Below are positions 1 to 11,120 of a stretch of 64,000 nucleotides of DNA, one piece after another. The DNA is taken from positions 66,053,613 to 66,117,612 of the forward strand of contig CM069454.1 of the NCBI GenBank assembly GCA_035610835.1. The letters are read 5' to 3'. The notes below the pieces were generated by a model. It was not told where the DNA came from. It worked only from the letters and a program-made list of their open reading frames with translations, and did not search any database. Position 1 is the first letter of the stretch; each line of letters begins with the position of its first letter. The DNA comes from Ophiura sarsii. Lineage: Eukaryota > Echinodermata > Ophiuroidea > Amphilepidida > Ophiuridae. A program made the translations under genes and the position numbers.

Positions 1-6
1 GTGGAC

Positions 7-46
7 TAGGGTTAGGGTTAGGGTTAAGGGTTAGGTTTAGGGTTAG
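7..46. repeat. Interstitial telomere-like TTAGGG tract
   Basis: About six imperfect copies of the hexamer TTAGGG, some with an extra or missing base. The tract is short and degenerate and is followed by ordinary sequence, so it looks like an interstitial telomeric repeat rather than a chromosome end. The window edge cuts it, so its true length is unknown. Confidence 0.7.
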
Positions 47-48
47 AA

Positions 49-92
49 ACAGTCCCCGGGTGGACAGTCCCGGGGCTGGACAGTCCCGGGGT
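49..92. repeat. GC-rich 15-16 bp tandem repeat, 3 units
   Basis: Three copies of a unit close to acagtcccggggctgg stand head to tail right after the telomere-like tract. No gene is seen here. Confidence 0.7.
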
Positions 93-103
93 TGTTTTAG
101 AAT

Positions 104-225
104 GATCCGTCCTTGATTTTACCTCCCCGACCGCCAACCCCCTGAGTTTGTTACATATAATTTAGAATGAATATAGTTTCCAAGGTATTTTTAAACAGTA
201 TTATGGTTTATTCCGTGAGGGCGCT
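104..225. repeat. Dispersed repeat fragment (family A)
   Basis: This stretch shares ccttg-tttttacctccccgacc, the ccaaccccctgag block and a tttccaaggt block with 25535-25620, and ends in ttattccgtgagggcgct, close to the ttattccgttgagggcgct found at 6560, 25690 and (inverted) 42185. It is a member of a dispersed repeat whose ends read attccgttgagggcgct. Confidence 0.6.
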
Positions 226-265
226 ATTATAGTCGACCCAGGGTTGGTCGACTTAGGGTGGATCA

Positions 266-335
266 ACCCCGGGTCGGTCTACCCCGGGTCGCTCTACCCC
301 GGGTCGCTCTACCCCGGGTCGCTCTACCCCGGGTC
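266..335. repeat. 15-bp tandem repeat, about 4.7 units
   Basis: The unit accccgggtcgctct is repeated with one variant at the left end. It lies just left of the mariner-like element. The apparent short open frame across it is a by-product of the repeat. Confidence 0.8.
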
Positions 336-375
336 TAAAGTCATGTGGGTACTTCCATCGCTGCGTATCAATATA

Positions 376-1439
376 CGAGGGTCATTCAATAAGTTCTACC
401 TCCTCACTCATAACATCGCTAACATGAATGTCAGCCTCGTGACATTTGTCACGATTATAGCTCTGAATCATAGCTACACATTTATAGTAAATGCTAATTG
501 ATACCTATTTCACCTTTGTCATTATGCATTTAAAGCCAGAGAGAGATTTTGGACAACGGACACGGAAATTACCCCAAAGATAAATACATGTTTTTTTTCT
601 CGTTTTCTCTCTGTATTGTATGATTAGGTATAACCACCCGATCTAAATACTGAAAATAGAAAACAATGGATGATTTCCGAATATAATGCTATACTATTAT
701 GTATAAATCAGATTGTAGGCAATATTAACCTTTGTAGCTTGCAAATAGTATAATAACAACTCGAATGTATTGACACGCCTTTAGCATACTGGAATACTGA
801 TATTCAGTCAAATGTTCATTGTTACAAGTAAAACCACAGTGATGCCTCGAATGTTAGAACTTAAAATGATAGTAACTTTATCTGTTTTCCTTATATGCAA
901 CATTTAGAATAGTTATACAGGTAGTCAGTGATAGAAAATTATATCTTCGAGTGACTTGAAATATATCCATTTAGTCCTGTATAATGAAGATCTCTTAGTT
1001 CCTATGAAAAGCAAATATGACTTTTGCAGCGGTTCTCTATAGGGTAGGGTTAAAATTGATGGCTGTCCTTGTCTGGTTCTGGCTAATTAGAGGGCATTTT
1101 CGCCAAGAAATCAGTCACTTGTATTGTTTAAAGTCTGTTTCAAGATATATTTGTAACTTAGAACGATTGTAATTAACTGATAGGTAAATTTTGTCTCTTA
1201 GAATTGGCCAAATGAATAGCACTTAGGAGACATTTGGCTGTTTTTTTACCCGTTTCCGTCGCACTAAATGGAAGTTTGGTTTTTACTGCATATCCAGAAA
1301 AGTACAATAAGTAATCAGACCAATATACTATGATTTCGTAGCTGAGATTCAAAGCTTCAATTGTGAAATATTTCATATGACTGGCTTGTATAATAGCAAA
1401 GTTATGAGGTAGGAGGTAGAACTTATTGAATGACCCTCG
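376..1439. mobile_element. Non-autonomous mariner-like element, copy 1
   Basis: The ends are inverted repeats starting CGAGGGTCATTCAATAAGTT at the left and its complement at the right, over about 28 bp. A TA dinucleotide flanks each side (374-375 and 1440-1441), the target duplication expected of Tc1/mariner elements. The 1064-bp interior matches a second copy at 51290-52336 along its whole length and shows no transposase frame, so both copies are non-autonomous. It lies in the gene downstream of the last visible Calx-beta exon. Confidence 0.85.
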
Positions 1440-1559
1440 TATGTACAAAAATAATTACAAACTTAGAGAAACTCTCCAGGGGAGATTTAATGATACTCCA
1501 ACCCACGTTTAATGATACTCCACTCCACCCCAGGTCTACATTATAACGACTTTCCTTAC

Positions 1560-1799
1560 CTCCACTATCGGTTATAGCAATTACCGTCGTGTTTCTCGAG
1601 GCAATTATCTGTCCACCGATTGGCGTGTCTATCATTAGAATAAGCTCCTCGGTGAGCTCAAATTCCCCATCATTCTCCAGGTAAAACATCACGTCTATTG
1701 TCGAACTGCCATCGTCAAAGTCCACCGTAACTGGGAGTATACTGGCAGACCTGTAATCGGACCCAGCTTCGGCTGTACTTCTCTGACTGACACTCAACC
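1560..1799 (-). CDS. Exon: C-terminal two thirds of a Calx-beta domain
   Basis: This minus-strand exon of 240 nt (80 codons, phase 1 at both ends) follows acceptor tcatcag and ends at donor GTAAGG. The translation contains STAEAGSDY, a run DFDDGSSTIDVMFYLEND and EFELTEELILMID, the typical order of the second part of a Calx-beta domain (TA..GSDY, then V.F..G, then E..E.F.L.L). Joined to the exon at 2466-2576 it makes a domain of about 117 residues, normal for the family. Calx-beta domains are calcium-binding, mostly extracellular or adhesion-related modules. It is the last visible exon of the Ig/Calx-beta gene; the gene continues past the left edge, so C-terminal domains and any membrane anchor are unseen. 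Confidence 0.85.
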
Positions 1800-1935
1800 C
1801 TGATGATAAAGACGCAATTCATGAATATTCATTATTCATAAATGATAATTAACGATAATTTACTTCCAATGTTTTACAAAATGCACCCGCCAGTTTATTT
1901 CACAAACGATGGACGAGGAGCGCCAGGCAAACCGA

Positions 1936-2064
1936 GTTACGCATTTGTTCTGGGCATCGGCCGACTCGGCGGATATCGGTGCGCGACTTGCAGCTTGAAG
2001 CCATGTCAACTTCTATTCGCCGAACGTCGGCCGATGCGCAGAACGACGGAAGTTTGAACGCATC
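1936..2064. mobile_element. Short foldback MITE (family F), copy 1
   Basis: Imperfect palindrome with arms around gcatcggccgactcggcg and its complement. It matches 42509-42632, including the central ggatatcggtgcgcga and atgtcaactt blocks. It lies in the intron between the two Calx-beta exons. Confidence 0.65.
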
Positions 2065-2465
2065 TTATTAAGTTATTGAGCACCTCCTGTCGCAATTGGG
2101 GGTAATCATGTGCGATTGTGCGGCGCGTCACTACATTGATAGATGACGAGGGTTTCCTGTCACTGGCTCACTTTCGTTCTGAATGGCGTTCCAAAAGACT
2201 AAACGAAAATAAAGTTATCATAAGCACAGCTCGTATGACGCCACTTTAAATACCGACGATATTTGACTCCTTTGACGTTCTGCTTTATGAATACGCAAAG
2301 TGGGCATAGCTTGGGTCAAATCTCACATATTGGTAGATTTTATCAATCATCCTTTACTGCAACAGAAAAATATTTTAGGGGCATTTTAGAGAATGATCAG
2401 TCGCCATAACCTAATGGCACTTTTCTCAGCATCCTTTGCAAGAATAAAATCTTTGAAGTACTTAC
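2065..2465. other. Intron sequence between Calx-beta exons, nothing recognised
   Basis: The rest of the roughly 670-bp intron separating the two halves of the Calx-beta domain. I see no further gene or element here. Confidence 0.5.
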
Positions 2466-2576
2466 TAACAGAGGTTTTTTCATTTAGTGGGCCAACGCGA
2501 AAAAGACGAACAATGATTTCCAGTTCCGGATCACTTTCCGACACCATGTAGTTTGTTTCTTGAAAGCCGATCAGTG
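2466..2576 (-). CDS. Exon: N-terminal part of the Calx-beta domain
   Basis: This 111-nt exon (phase 1 to phase 1) starts after acceptor ttctttgcag and ends at donor GTAAGT. It encodes IGFQETNYMVSESDPELE followed by IIVRLFRVGPLNEK, which matches the first strands of a Calx-beta domain (a hydrophobic start, Y-V-E, an acidic turn, then an alternating hydrophobic strand). The incoming phase fits the end of the Ig4 exon at 3965, and the outgoing phase fits the exon at 1799. The methionine upstream of the acceptor belongs to intron sequence. Confidence 0.8.
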
Positions 2577-3964
2577 CTGCAAAGAATGCAATGCATGGCA
2601 TTAGGTTATTAAAGTTGTTCTTTTAATCTGTGAACGTGGAAACATTTCCAGTTGTATTAACGACTACATAATGTCATTTTGTGAACTTTGTAACAGGTGC
2701 CGCCGCGATATTTTGATCAAGATTCAAGAGTTCTTCGTAATTGGGGTGTATCCTTGGTGTAAGACATTCATAAGCTAGAGTGTGAACACAGGAATATAGC
2801 TGTATAATCGTTTAATTCTTCGATAAAAGATTTTATATATATATATTTTGTTATATTATATAGCGCTTGACGTAAAGTCGCGTAACAATAACAACATGAG
2901 CTAATTGTGCTTCAAGAAGCACAGATATTGGCTTCCTTAATTAAAATCGGACAATAGGTCAATGACCCCTAGTGACCCCAATGACCGTTTGTCATTAGCA
3001 TATGTTTTGGTTCAATAGATTGCAGTATTTATCCAGGTTACACTTATACTTTACTTTTTGACCTGCAGTCGCCCCTATTGACCTTTGACCTAATTGTAAT
3101 GATTGACTAATATTCTTGGCTCATCAAATTAAACAAGATGAAACAAGACGGTCCAAATCGGACCAGGTCTTAACTTTTACCCCTGCAAAGTTCAATGACC
3201 CCTAGTGACCCCATATGACATGCCACTTTTAATCGCTGTACACCCTATATGCACATGGTCATAAGGATTCCTTTTCCACACCACTAAATGATTGTAGTCC
3301 TTGCCGACGACACTCGGCTTTTCTCTGTTTGGTCCATTTGGTAGGTTATTGGGTTATTTTGATCGTACATGTTCTGTCAACACTGCTCAATTTTTTGATG
3401 ATAATGAGAGCGATATCCCAAAATTCGTACTTTCAGGGTTACCCTATATAAATTGTGTACTTCAATGATCACAAATATCATGAACTTGAAGAAAAATGTA
3501 AAGTTCAAAAATCCAGTCGCTTTCATAAGTGAGAAAATCAACGTTTTGTAACACCCTTTAACATGTAAAAGCATAGGGGGACTATATCATGAAGAAAGAT
3601 GATTAACTCGAGTGAATTTATTGGACACGTGACTTCACGGAATTGAGATGTTAGCACAGTTGGCATAACAAACTATTTTAATTGCTAGAGTTCCAGCAAC
3701 ATAAGTTATTTGTACCAGGTTTGTGACATTGTGATATTTTGTTGATATTTCTCAATTGGCAAATGTGTTTGAAATGTTGCATGAATTTTTAACGACTGTC
3801 GGGTATTTCATATAATATTTCCTACTTTTTTATTTATTTATAATGACTAAGTCTTCAATAGCGAGGTCAAATGTCGTCCTACGTTCCTGAAAATTCTCAA
3901 AATACAAAATAATCAATGTTTCTCTATTAACATTTTTGTAGGATGACTGTTGCAAGAAACTCAC
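2577..3964. other. Intron between Ig4 and Calx-beta exons
   Basis: This 1.39-kb intron has no coding signal on either strand that I trust. It holds two copies of tgacccctagtgacccc (near 2962 and 3191) and a perfect direct repeat of nuclear-receptor half sites, TGACCTTTGACCT, at 3079-3091. Confidence 0.6.
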
Positions 3965-4136
3965 CGTCAACAGACAAAGTAATCTGTGTGGCAACACCGT
4001 CGGTATTTGCTTCGTTCTTAACGAGACATTGCAGCGTTTCTGTATGATGTTTCAGGTGGTCGACGGTGAAAGTGTACTGGAAGCTGCTGCGGGTTCGATC
4101 GCAGGATATGTACTCATTGGATGCTAAATAATTATC
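3965..4136 (-). CDS. Exon: second half of Ig domain 4
   Basis: This 172-nt exon enters in phase 0 and leaves in phase 1 at donor GTGAGT. The translation carries YTFTVDHLKHHTETLQC and LVKNEANTDGVATQITLSV, that is strands D to G of an Ig fold with the second disulfide cysteine in LQC and the terminal L-V strand. It completes the domain begun at 5545-5385, giving 111 residues. The acceptor (tgtacag) lies only three bases from the TA target duplication of the small MITE at 4142-4222, so that MITE supplies the upstream pyrimidine tract. The end of the domain resembles the same region of Ig2 (C....NEAN..G), suggesting a domain duplication. Confidence 0.85.
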
Positions 4137-4141
4137 CTGTA

Positions 4142-4222
4142 CAGGGTGAGTAAAAAAACCACCTGCATTAGTGGAAAGCAAAATGGCTCCTTTTCACCCT
4201 TGATTTTTTTTGATTCACCCTG
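4142..4222. mobile_element. 81-bp internally deleted MITE at an intron 3' end
   Basis: The element starts CAGGGTGAGT and ends in ATTCACCCTG, flanked by TA on both sides (4140-4141 and 4223-4224). Its first 50 bp match the left end of the 639-bp element at 4320-4958 (including a diverged gtggaaag and atggct block); the rest is essentially the right end, so it is a deletion derivative. On the minus strand its end gives the sequence ggtttttttactcaccctg directly before the Ig4 acceptor. Confidence 0.8.
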
Positions 4223-4319
4223 TATTGTCAGAAGAGAGACTATCGCAGAAATGTATCACAAAACGTATATACATTGTACATGTCAACCTGGTTCGGCTGA
4301 GGTAGATAATATTATAATA

Positions 4320-4958
4320 CAGGGTGAGTCAAAAAAAACTGCAATAGTGGAAAGAAGCCATCTTGTTTTCAAATCTAAGCTGATGTTTTAAAATTTTTAA
4401 ACGTTATAAGAACAACATAGTTGTTACTAATTCCATGTGAGAAAATAAAGTCAATCGCGTTTTTCGTTTGTCTTTGGTGAACCTTTTTACCCATGCACCC
4501 ATTTCACACGCTTATCCACGAAACACCCAACACATGCATAATATTGCAAAATGCGTCTCTCATTAAAATTTGAACATTCGAGTTAATTAGTGACGTAATT
4601 TGAATTTAATGCATCCTTTCTTGTTTATATGGGAGATGAAATATTCAATTTACATAGCCCATGCTATGAATTGCTTATAATGTTCTTAATTTGAATAAAA
4701 ACGAAATTATTCAAATTTTTTGTTGGCGGGATATTCAAAGATGAAAATGAAATGTGTGCAATTTCAATCAAAAATCAGTATGCTCGTGGAAAAACAAGTA
4801 GATTTGGTTGTGCAGAAAAAAGGTTCACCGAAGACAGACGAAAAATGCCATTGACTTTATTTGTTCACATAAAGTTAAGAACAAATACATCATTTTTGCA
4901 ACGTTTTGAAAACAAGATGGCTTTTCTCCACTATTGCAGGTTCTTTTTACTCACCCTG
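4320..4958. mobile_element. MITE with 50-bp terminal inverted repeats, TA target
   Basis: Both ends read CAGGGTGAGT followed by an A-rich block and gcaatagtgga...gccatcttgttttc, as inverted repeats of about 50 bp. TA dinucleotides flank it at 4318-4319 and 4959-4960. It has no transposase frame. Same terminal motif family as 4142-4222 and, more distantly, 18004-18687. It lies in the intron that splits Ig4. Confidence 0.8.
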
Positions 4959-5384
4959 TATGCAATAATAATTACAGAACCAGGGACATGTCATTATGGA
5001 TATAGAGCGATTACATATGTTCAACGTTCAGTACAGATTTTCAACGTATCATTCCGAACACACTTAAAAGGTAACATATACATGTAATTGACCAAAACTT
5101 GTCGATAGGTGGCGTCCTTAAAATCTCACCTGGCGCAGTTTATGCTCCTATTTTGTCTTATACAATAACGTGCTACATACATGAACATTGTTTTGGACGA
5201 TGTATTGTCGATACAACTTTGAACATACAAACATTATTTTAGAACATTGTGTTTATACAAAAGTTGAAAAAGGAGCGACATTCTAGGAATAACGATATTC
5301 TGCGTCAAAGTTGGTATTGGAAGGTACAGCATTGTTCATATATCTCATTTTATGAACTTTTTCCTTTGGTATTATGTCACGTAC

Positions 5385-5545
5385 CTCCACCTGGCCTCCC
5401 AAAAGCCACTGGAAGTCTACAGCAGGTATAGCGCCCTCTGACGAGCACTCGAACACGTAGGTCTCATTTTGTGTCACAAATACGATGTTGTCATTTGCGT
5501 ATGAGGTTCCGTCTGAGCGTGAAATGGTCGGCATTTCTGGAGGGA
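5385..5545 (-). CDS. Exon: first half of Ig domain 4
   Basis: The exon begins after acceptor tatattcag in phase 1 and ends at donor GTACGT in phase 0 (161 nt). It encodes a PPE linker, then TYVFEC, with the first disulfide cysteine, and IPAVDFQWLLGG with the core tryptophan: strands A to C of an Ig fold. The same IPAVDF.W phrase occurs in Ig2. The break in mid-domain contrasts with Ig1, Ig2 and Ig3, each of which lies in a single exon. Confidence 0.85.
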
Positions 5546-6619
5546 CTGAATATAGCAGTTATTAATCAAATCAATAAGTTAGATATAATCTAGAGATATT
5601 CTGTTGATTTTTAATGTTTGGTAACATTATCAGATCATAAGATAAACTGTCAGAAAATATGCCAATGTTAAGAGAAGGTTTGTAGGAGTATGGTAGGCAG
5701 TTACCCAAGTGATAAACATTTTGATTTCCATATGATTTTCACGCGTAATCCATGTAATATCCATTTGTTATGCGCTTTCCTTTTCTCTAAAGTAGAAAAT
5801 AAAAGTATTATAATAATATAATCACTATTTATCATTGAACTCTTTTACGACTCCCGAATTTATGAACCCGTTATCATGGTTACGAAATGTTCATTATTAT
5901 ATGTCCCCCATAACGATGGGTACCATGTTTTGGCATAATTCTGGAATACCTTTACACCTTGTGTGTAGTGTACAATTTGCAGGATATTCAATAATTATTA
6001 CCCATGTTTTTATCGATATGACATCCCACCCAATACAAAAAAGTCATGTAGAAGAACCTACAAATATAACATGGGATTGGTATGACAGATTATAATCTGA
6101 CTACATATTGGGAAAATTAAAATTAAAAACACCTCTGAAACGATATTCATAAATAAGTTTATATCAAAATACTCAGAGGGTTGGTGGTCGTGGAGCTTAA
6201 ACTAAGGATGGATCAAACTTAAACAATAAATATTGGATATCCTACATTCTTAACACTTTCCATGCGGCAGGCGTCTGCAGACGACATTCTAAAATTTCAC
6301 AAAATGTTTCAAAAATGTCAAGATTATTGGATTTTATTACCATATTTGGAATCACCATGAGAAATGCGTTACAATAGGTACAAACATGCCAAGTATTGGT
6401 TCAGTAATCTTTGAGATAGACTTTGAAATTTGGGAATGGTTTCTGAAAAATCTGTTTTGTATAATGGTAAATCTAATACTAGCCGCGTGGAAAGTGTTAA
6501 ACAGTAAATATAGGATATCCTACATTCTTAAACTATTTTGTCAGTGTTTAATATTGCGCTTTATTCCGTTGAGGGCGCTAGATACCTTGGGCGCTTTGCC
6601 AGACTGCCGCTTTTCTTAC
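5546..6619. other. Intron between Ig3 and Ig4, with repeats
   Basis: Roughly 1.07 kb. The right third holds a piggyBac-like MITE (6250-6500) inserted in copies of a dispersed repeat with ggatatcctacattcttaa and attccgttgagggcgct (family A). From 5546 to about 6180 I see only AT-rich sequence. Confidence 0.6.
6250..6500. mobile_element. piggyBac-like MITE (family C), copy 1
   Basis: The element begins TTAACACTTTCCATGCGGC and ends GCCGCGTGGAAAGTGTTAA, and TTAA at both ends fits the piggyBac target. The same 230-255 bp unit, with tctgcagacgac near the left end and tttgaaagttgg near the right, occurs at 12491, 14482, 46780 and 59355. Confidence 0.8.
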
Positions 6620-6940
6620 CTAAGACATCCAATGAAACTGAAGTTGATAACTCTGTTCCGGTTTCTGGGTGACTTGCAACGCACGTGAGCGTCGTCTTGC
6701 ACCAATCGAAGATGAATGTCACAGACAGCTCACTGATGGTATCCTTCAGACCCATGTCGTCGATGGCGCTCTCCTCAGCTGCGTACGTTTTGTTAAAAGA
6801 ACCTAGGAACCAGTCGATACTGGCTGCAGGTTTGGCGTTAAATGCTGTACAGGTGACAATAGAGGGCGCATCGGCAATGACTTGGACTGAGTACGTCGAT
6901 TCAATGCCGTCTTTGGATATAGCGATTTTATCGGGTGGGA
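6620..6940 (-). CDS. Exon: Ig domain 3
   Basis: A single 321-nt exon (107 codons, phase 1 to phase 1) runs from acceptor tatttcacag to donor GTAAGA. It encodes VPPDKIAISKDG, then SIVTC with the first cysteine, ASIDWFLGS with the core tryptophan, and TTLTCVASHPETG with the second cysteine before a terminal strand VSLDV. The domain is a C2-like Ig fold of normal length. An N-glycosylation site (NKT) lies between the tryptophan and the second cysteine. The exon order and phase place it between Ig2 and Ig4 of the same extracellular protein. Confidence 0.88.
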
Positions 6941-8816
6941 CTGTGAAATAAAAAAGAACACTAAAGTTACACTGTTAGAAAGAAAAAACACCTCAATACG
7001 AAGTAAACCAGAACACTTTACGATGGTACAACGGCCACAACCTAATAATTGGGTAATCCAGTAACCTTTTGAGGTTTAGTAAAGTTTTACTCAGCGGCAG
7101 GGTTATATTTTACCCCAGGAAGGTGTAATCCGTTTACACAGCACATCGGTGTAAAAGTTTACACCAAAAGGACCCTGTTGCCGTTTGACCCTGTTTTAGG
7201 GTAAAGTTTACCCAATTTGAAGGGAGTACTAGTTTTACTCAAAAGTTGTGTTACTTTTTGCACAGAAAAGGAGTATCTTTTTTTACACGATGTATAGTTG
7301 TGGTGTTCTTTGCCCAATTCTAGAGTAATTAATTTGTACACCATATCTGGAGTTTAAACAAATTAATAATACTCAAGCCAATCATGTTGAACTATGGTGG
7401 ATGACAGAACGGTCAAAGCTCTCTTGCAGCATGCAGGCAGTTCTTGAAGACGTAATCCCGGATTTGGAAAATGTGATATGATTAATACATGTTATGGTTA
7501 TTTAGAGTAAGACAATTTATAATCTTAAGAGTGAAGTAGCTGTTTAGTTCTATGTAATATATAATATAGCCTAGCCGAAGTCTCTCCAATACATACCTAT
7601 ACCACTATAAATATAAATTAAATTGGCTGCTGGTATTCTTCCATACACAATGTTATAGGTTTATTGAAAACCATATTACGCTAAGTTAAGAAAGCCTACA
7701 ATTTAATGCGTATCTTTATAAGCTTATTACCACGCAATATAGGCTGATATTAGGATAAATGATCTGTCGGCCTACTTCACTCATAAGACTATTGTCTTAT
7801 TCTAAGGACTATAACTGCACACATCACAATCACATCACATGTTACCTAAAAGCTGGGATAAGGCCCTTTAGTCCTGCTTCCAGCAAGAAATGTCTGCCCG
7901 TGATGCTGTCGTACGCCATTGCTATGCAAAATGGTCGCATGTGTTCGAGTTTACGCGTATCGAGAGTACGAACTATATAAATTGGGTTTACACGTTTCTG
8001 ATCAAGGTTTATCGTTAGTCACCCCATTTTCGTGTACACGATCTGCTTTACTCGGCAACATGGTAGGATTATACCCAGTGCATTTTGTTCAAGTGTTTTG
8101 TGCCTAACTTGGTGTTGAATGGTATGTTCTTACGCTGTACTTGGGTAGAATTTGACCCAATTCATTTTGTTCAAGTTTACTCGATTGGATAGTAAAGGAG
8201 AAAACCCCGGTTATTGTAGTTTTAATCAAAATTGATTTAAAAAGTACACTTTCTTCTTACCCCGTACAAAAGTACACCCACTTCTTAGAGTGTATCCGAT
8301 AATTCATTTGAATACTAGTATACTAGTATCTCATGTTTACATCTGAATGATTTAAGTATTGGTGGATGATTAAATTATATAGATGTGATATGAGAAGATG
8401 GAAGATATAGGCCTGTGTACATTTACTGTCCTAAATCGCTTCGGTTCCGACCGTTCCGTGTGGAATGGAAATTATAGAGATAATGAGTAAAATAGAAAAT
8501 GAGTAACGTTAAAATAGCATCGGGAGACATCACGTTACTCCGCGATACCTCATTAGCATATTAATCGCAAGAGGGCGTGTTTAAAAAAACCCATTTTCGA
8601 TGGTTTCAGATTTTAATTAGCTATTGTCACAGTAAATCCATCAATTACGATTATTGCGTAGGATTGAATGGGGAGTGCAGGACAGGTTAACATTTCATTT
8701 TTAATATCTCTTCCGAATATCATACCGCGGCAGGAAGCATCTAATCACAATTACGTGTATTTGAAGGGTGAATATTACTTCAAATCTTTGCACACTAGCG
8801 CAGAACAAACACATAC
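6941..8816. other. Intron between Ig2 and Ig3, nothing coding seen
   Basis: About 1.9 kb. The segments 7080-7310 and 7980-8290 both carry scattered gtgtaaa/tttacac motifs and look like diverged copies of an unclassified repeat. No other gene or clear transposon end was found. Confidence 0.5.
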
Positions 8817-9146
8817 CTGTTACATCAAGAATGACCTCGGATGTCATCCCGGACGGATTAGCTTCATTGCTGGCTCGACATTGTAGTATCTTCCCCTGAT
8901 GAACGTAGTAATTCGCCTTGAAGGTGAACGAATCCCTACTGTCTGCGCGGGAACATTCGGATTCATTTGAGGGCGCTACGAACAACTGCTCGAAGATGCC
9001 GTCGAGGAACCAATGGAAATCAACGGCAGGGATGGCGTCTGCTGCACAGTGAAATGTGTATGTCTTGTCGTGACAAATCACTGCTTTAGCGCCATTTTCT
9101 ATCACTCCTATTTCGTCTTGTGATAGTACTGGTTGTTCCGGTGGTA
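8817..9146 (-). CDS. Exon: Ig domain 2
   Basis: A single 330-nt exon (110 codons, phase 1 to phase 1) with acceptor cacccaccag and donor GTATGT. The protein starts with a PPEQPVLS linker, has YTFHC with the first cysteine, IPAVDFHWFLDG with the core tryptophan, an extra pair of residues with cysteine in the loop (SECSRAD), FTFKANYYV and ILQCRASNEANPSG with the second cysteine, and ends in VILDV. The phrases IPAVDF.W and C....NEAN..G are shared with Ig4, so the two domains probably arose by duplication. No intron interrupts the domain here, unlike Ig4. Confidence 0.88.
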
Positions 9147-9221
9147 CTGGTGGGTGTGAAATAGATAAATATGAAATGGTTATTTAAGCGTCCGATGCGT
9201 TAAAAGTTCGATCTATTCGGC

Positions 9222-9775
9222 ATTGGTATGGCCAAGACGAGTTTAACAACCCGTGGTATACGAAACATCTTTAATCTGAAACAAATGACAATACCATCAA
9301 GTCAGATATATTACGAGCGTCTACTGAAACTCCCACTTGAGATCAATTGGAGTAATATTTGGTCTCTTCCTTTCAAAGTAACGATTGAGGGGAAAAATGA
9401 GATATTTCCAGTCAAGCTGCTACATCGTATTATTCCGAGTAACTCTTTTCTAAAGACTGTACAAATTATCGATGATGAGAATTGCCATTTATCCCTAGAG
9501 AAAGAAACTATTGAACATATGTCCTATAATAAATAGCTTTTGGAAAAATGTTGCATTATGGATAAGGATGTCTTTTTAGGTTTTTCGAACCACTCAAAAT
9601 ATGTAGTGATTAATTATGTGTTATACTGTACTAAGTATCATGTGTTTCAAAATAGGTCTATCAAAGGTAAACCTGATATTGAGATATTAAAAAGTATCAT
9701 TGACTCAAAGATCAAAGATGAAAAAAGCTATTTCTACAAAACAAATCAAGTAAGCAATTTTAAAAACAAATAGAA
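9222..9775 (+). pseudogene. 3' end of an L1/Tx1-like LINE, stop-interrupted
   Basis: Two adjacent reading frames separated by a stop near 9534 read as the C-terminal region of an L1/Tx1-type LINE polyprotein: WSNIWSLPF, then FPVKLLHRIIPSN, a degraded cysteine-histidine segment with ETIEH, and an FLGF...VVINYVLY helix followed by a lysine-rich tail. In intact elements this is the zinc-binding region after the reverse transcriptase. Everything upstream is missing, so it is a 5'-truncated, dead insertion in the intron between Ig1 and Ig2, opposite in strand to the host gene. Family assignment rests on pattern memory. Confidence 0.6.
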
Positions 9776-9894
9776 AGGATTTATTTAATGATGAAATTGT
9801 ACTTATTAATAATATATATAGTATGATTGTACATTGAAAGTACTCATGTTAAAAGTGTATACATGTATCGTTCTAAACAAGTGACATAAGAAAC

Positions 9895-10140
9895 TGTCTT
9901 GTCTTGTCGTGTCTTGTCGTGTGTCGTGGTAGGTCATGTCGTGGCATGTCGTATGTCGTGGCATGTCGTGTCGTGTCGTGTTGTGTCATGTCGTGTCATG
10001 TCATGTCATGTCAGGTCATAGTGTTGCGTGTCGTGTCATGTCATGTCAGGTAGTGCCATGCCGTGCCGTGCAGTGACATGCCGTGTCGTGTCGTGTTGTA
10101 TCGTGTCGGGTCATGTCATGTATTGTCTTGTTTTGTCTTG
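9895..10140. repeat. Degenerate pentamer microsatellite (TGTCG/TGTCA)n
   Basis: About 245 bp of imperfect gtcgt, gtcat and gtctt pentamers, lying just 3' of the LINE remnant. It could have grown from the LINE tail. Confidence 0.85.
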
Positions 10141-11120
10141 CCCTTTTTTCAATGGTTAAATATACATCGTCTTTAGTGTTAATATAAATGTGTAATATAT
10201 CATTACAGGTATCTTTTAAGTTAGCTTAATATGTATTTTGATGTAATATGTTGCAAACCAACAACCTAAGTTATGATTCGTCTCAGGTAATGTACTATCT
10301 GAATGAATAAAATCGTGCAATTGCTTATCAAGCAAAGCTCAAGTAATAGTAAATACTCGATGAGAAAACTCTCAAGCTGGAGCAATTGCTTAAAACTGTT
10401 TAAATAATGTTGTTGTTGAATTGTTACCTTTTACTTTATATTATTCTGATATATTTGTTTAATTTCAACATTGTACTCATTGAATTTAAACGGTGTCCAG
10501 ATTCATCCTGTCTGATTTTCTATACCCTGCAATTTTCCCTCATACTGTCATATAACATGTAGCGCTATGTGGCCGTGTTAGCAAAAGGTCAAGAAACTCA
10601 TGTAGGTTCTTGCAAAAGTACAAGCAAATGTAAAGTGTCACGATCTTTATTTACATGTAATTAATGAAATGGTAATTAGTTAATTGACTATTTACTTACA
10701 ATTTAAGCAATTGCATCTTATTACTAGTCCAAACATTTACTTAACATGCTTATTAGCAATTGCGTTATACCTTTATTTATCATGTTTATAGAGATTGAGA
10801 CAAATCCTGAGAAGACCAGTGTGAAACAACGACCCGTTCACAAACATACGAGAATTCAGGGAGAGTTTGCGACCGATGACAGACGACCAATCTACGCTCC
10901 ATGTACTCAACTCTTTAAGAACCAATCAAATTGGTTTTTCCCCTTCAGATTCCTCTAGCAGTAAGCCCACTCGTTTTTCAATACTAAAAGTAAACTTCAG
11001 TGGGAGTTCAGCAATTATCATGCAATTGTGACCAATGAGCGCAACAAGAACACGCTCACAGTATTTATCAACACTTTTTTTAGACCATAATTAAGTAATC
11101 TACTGAACATGCAAACTTAC
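10141..11120. other. Remainder of the intron between Ig1 and Ig2
   Basis: AT-rich sequence with several scattered gcaattgctta motifs in both orientations (near 10317, 10380, 10705 and 10755). No coding region or full element recognised. Confidence 0.5.

Noticed and set aside
7..46. True chromosome end
   Set aside because: The TTAGGG tract is short, imperfect and followed directly by unrelated repeats, so it is more likely interstitial.
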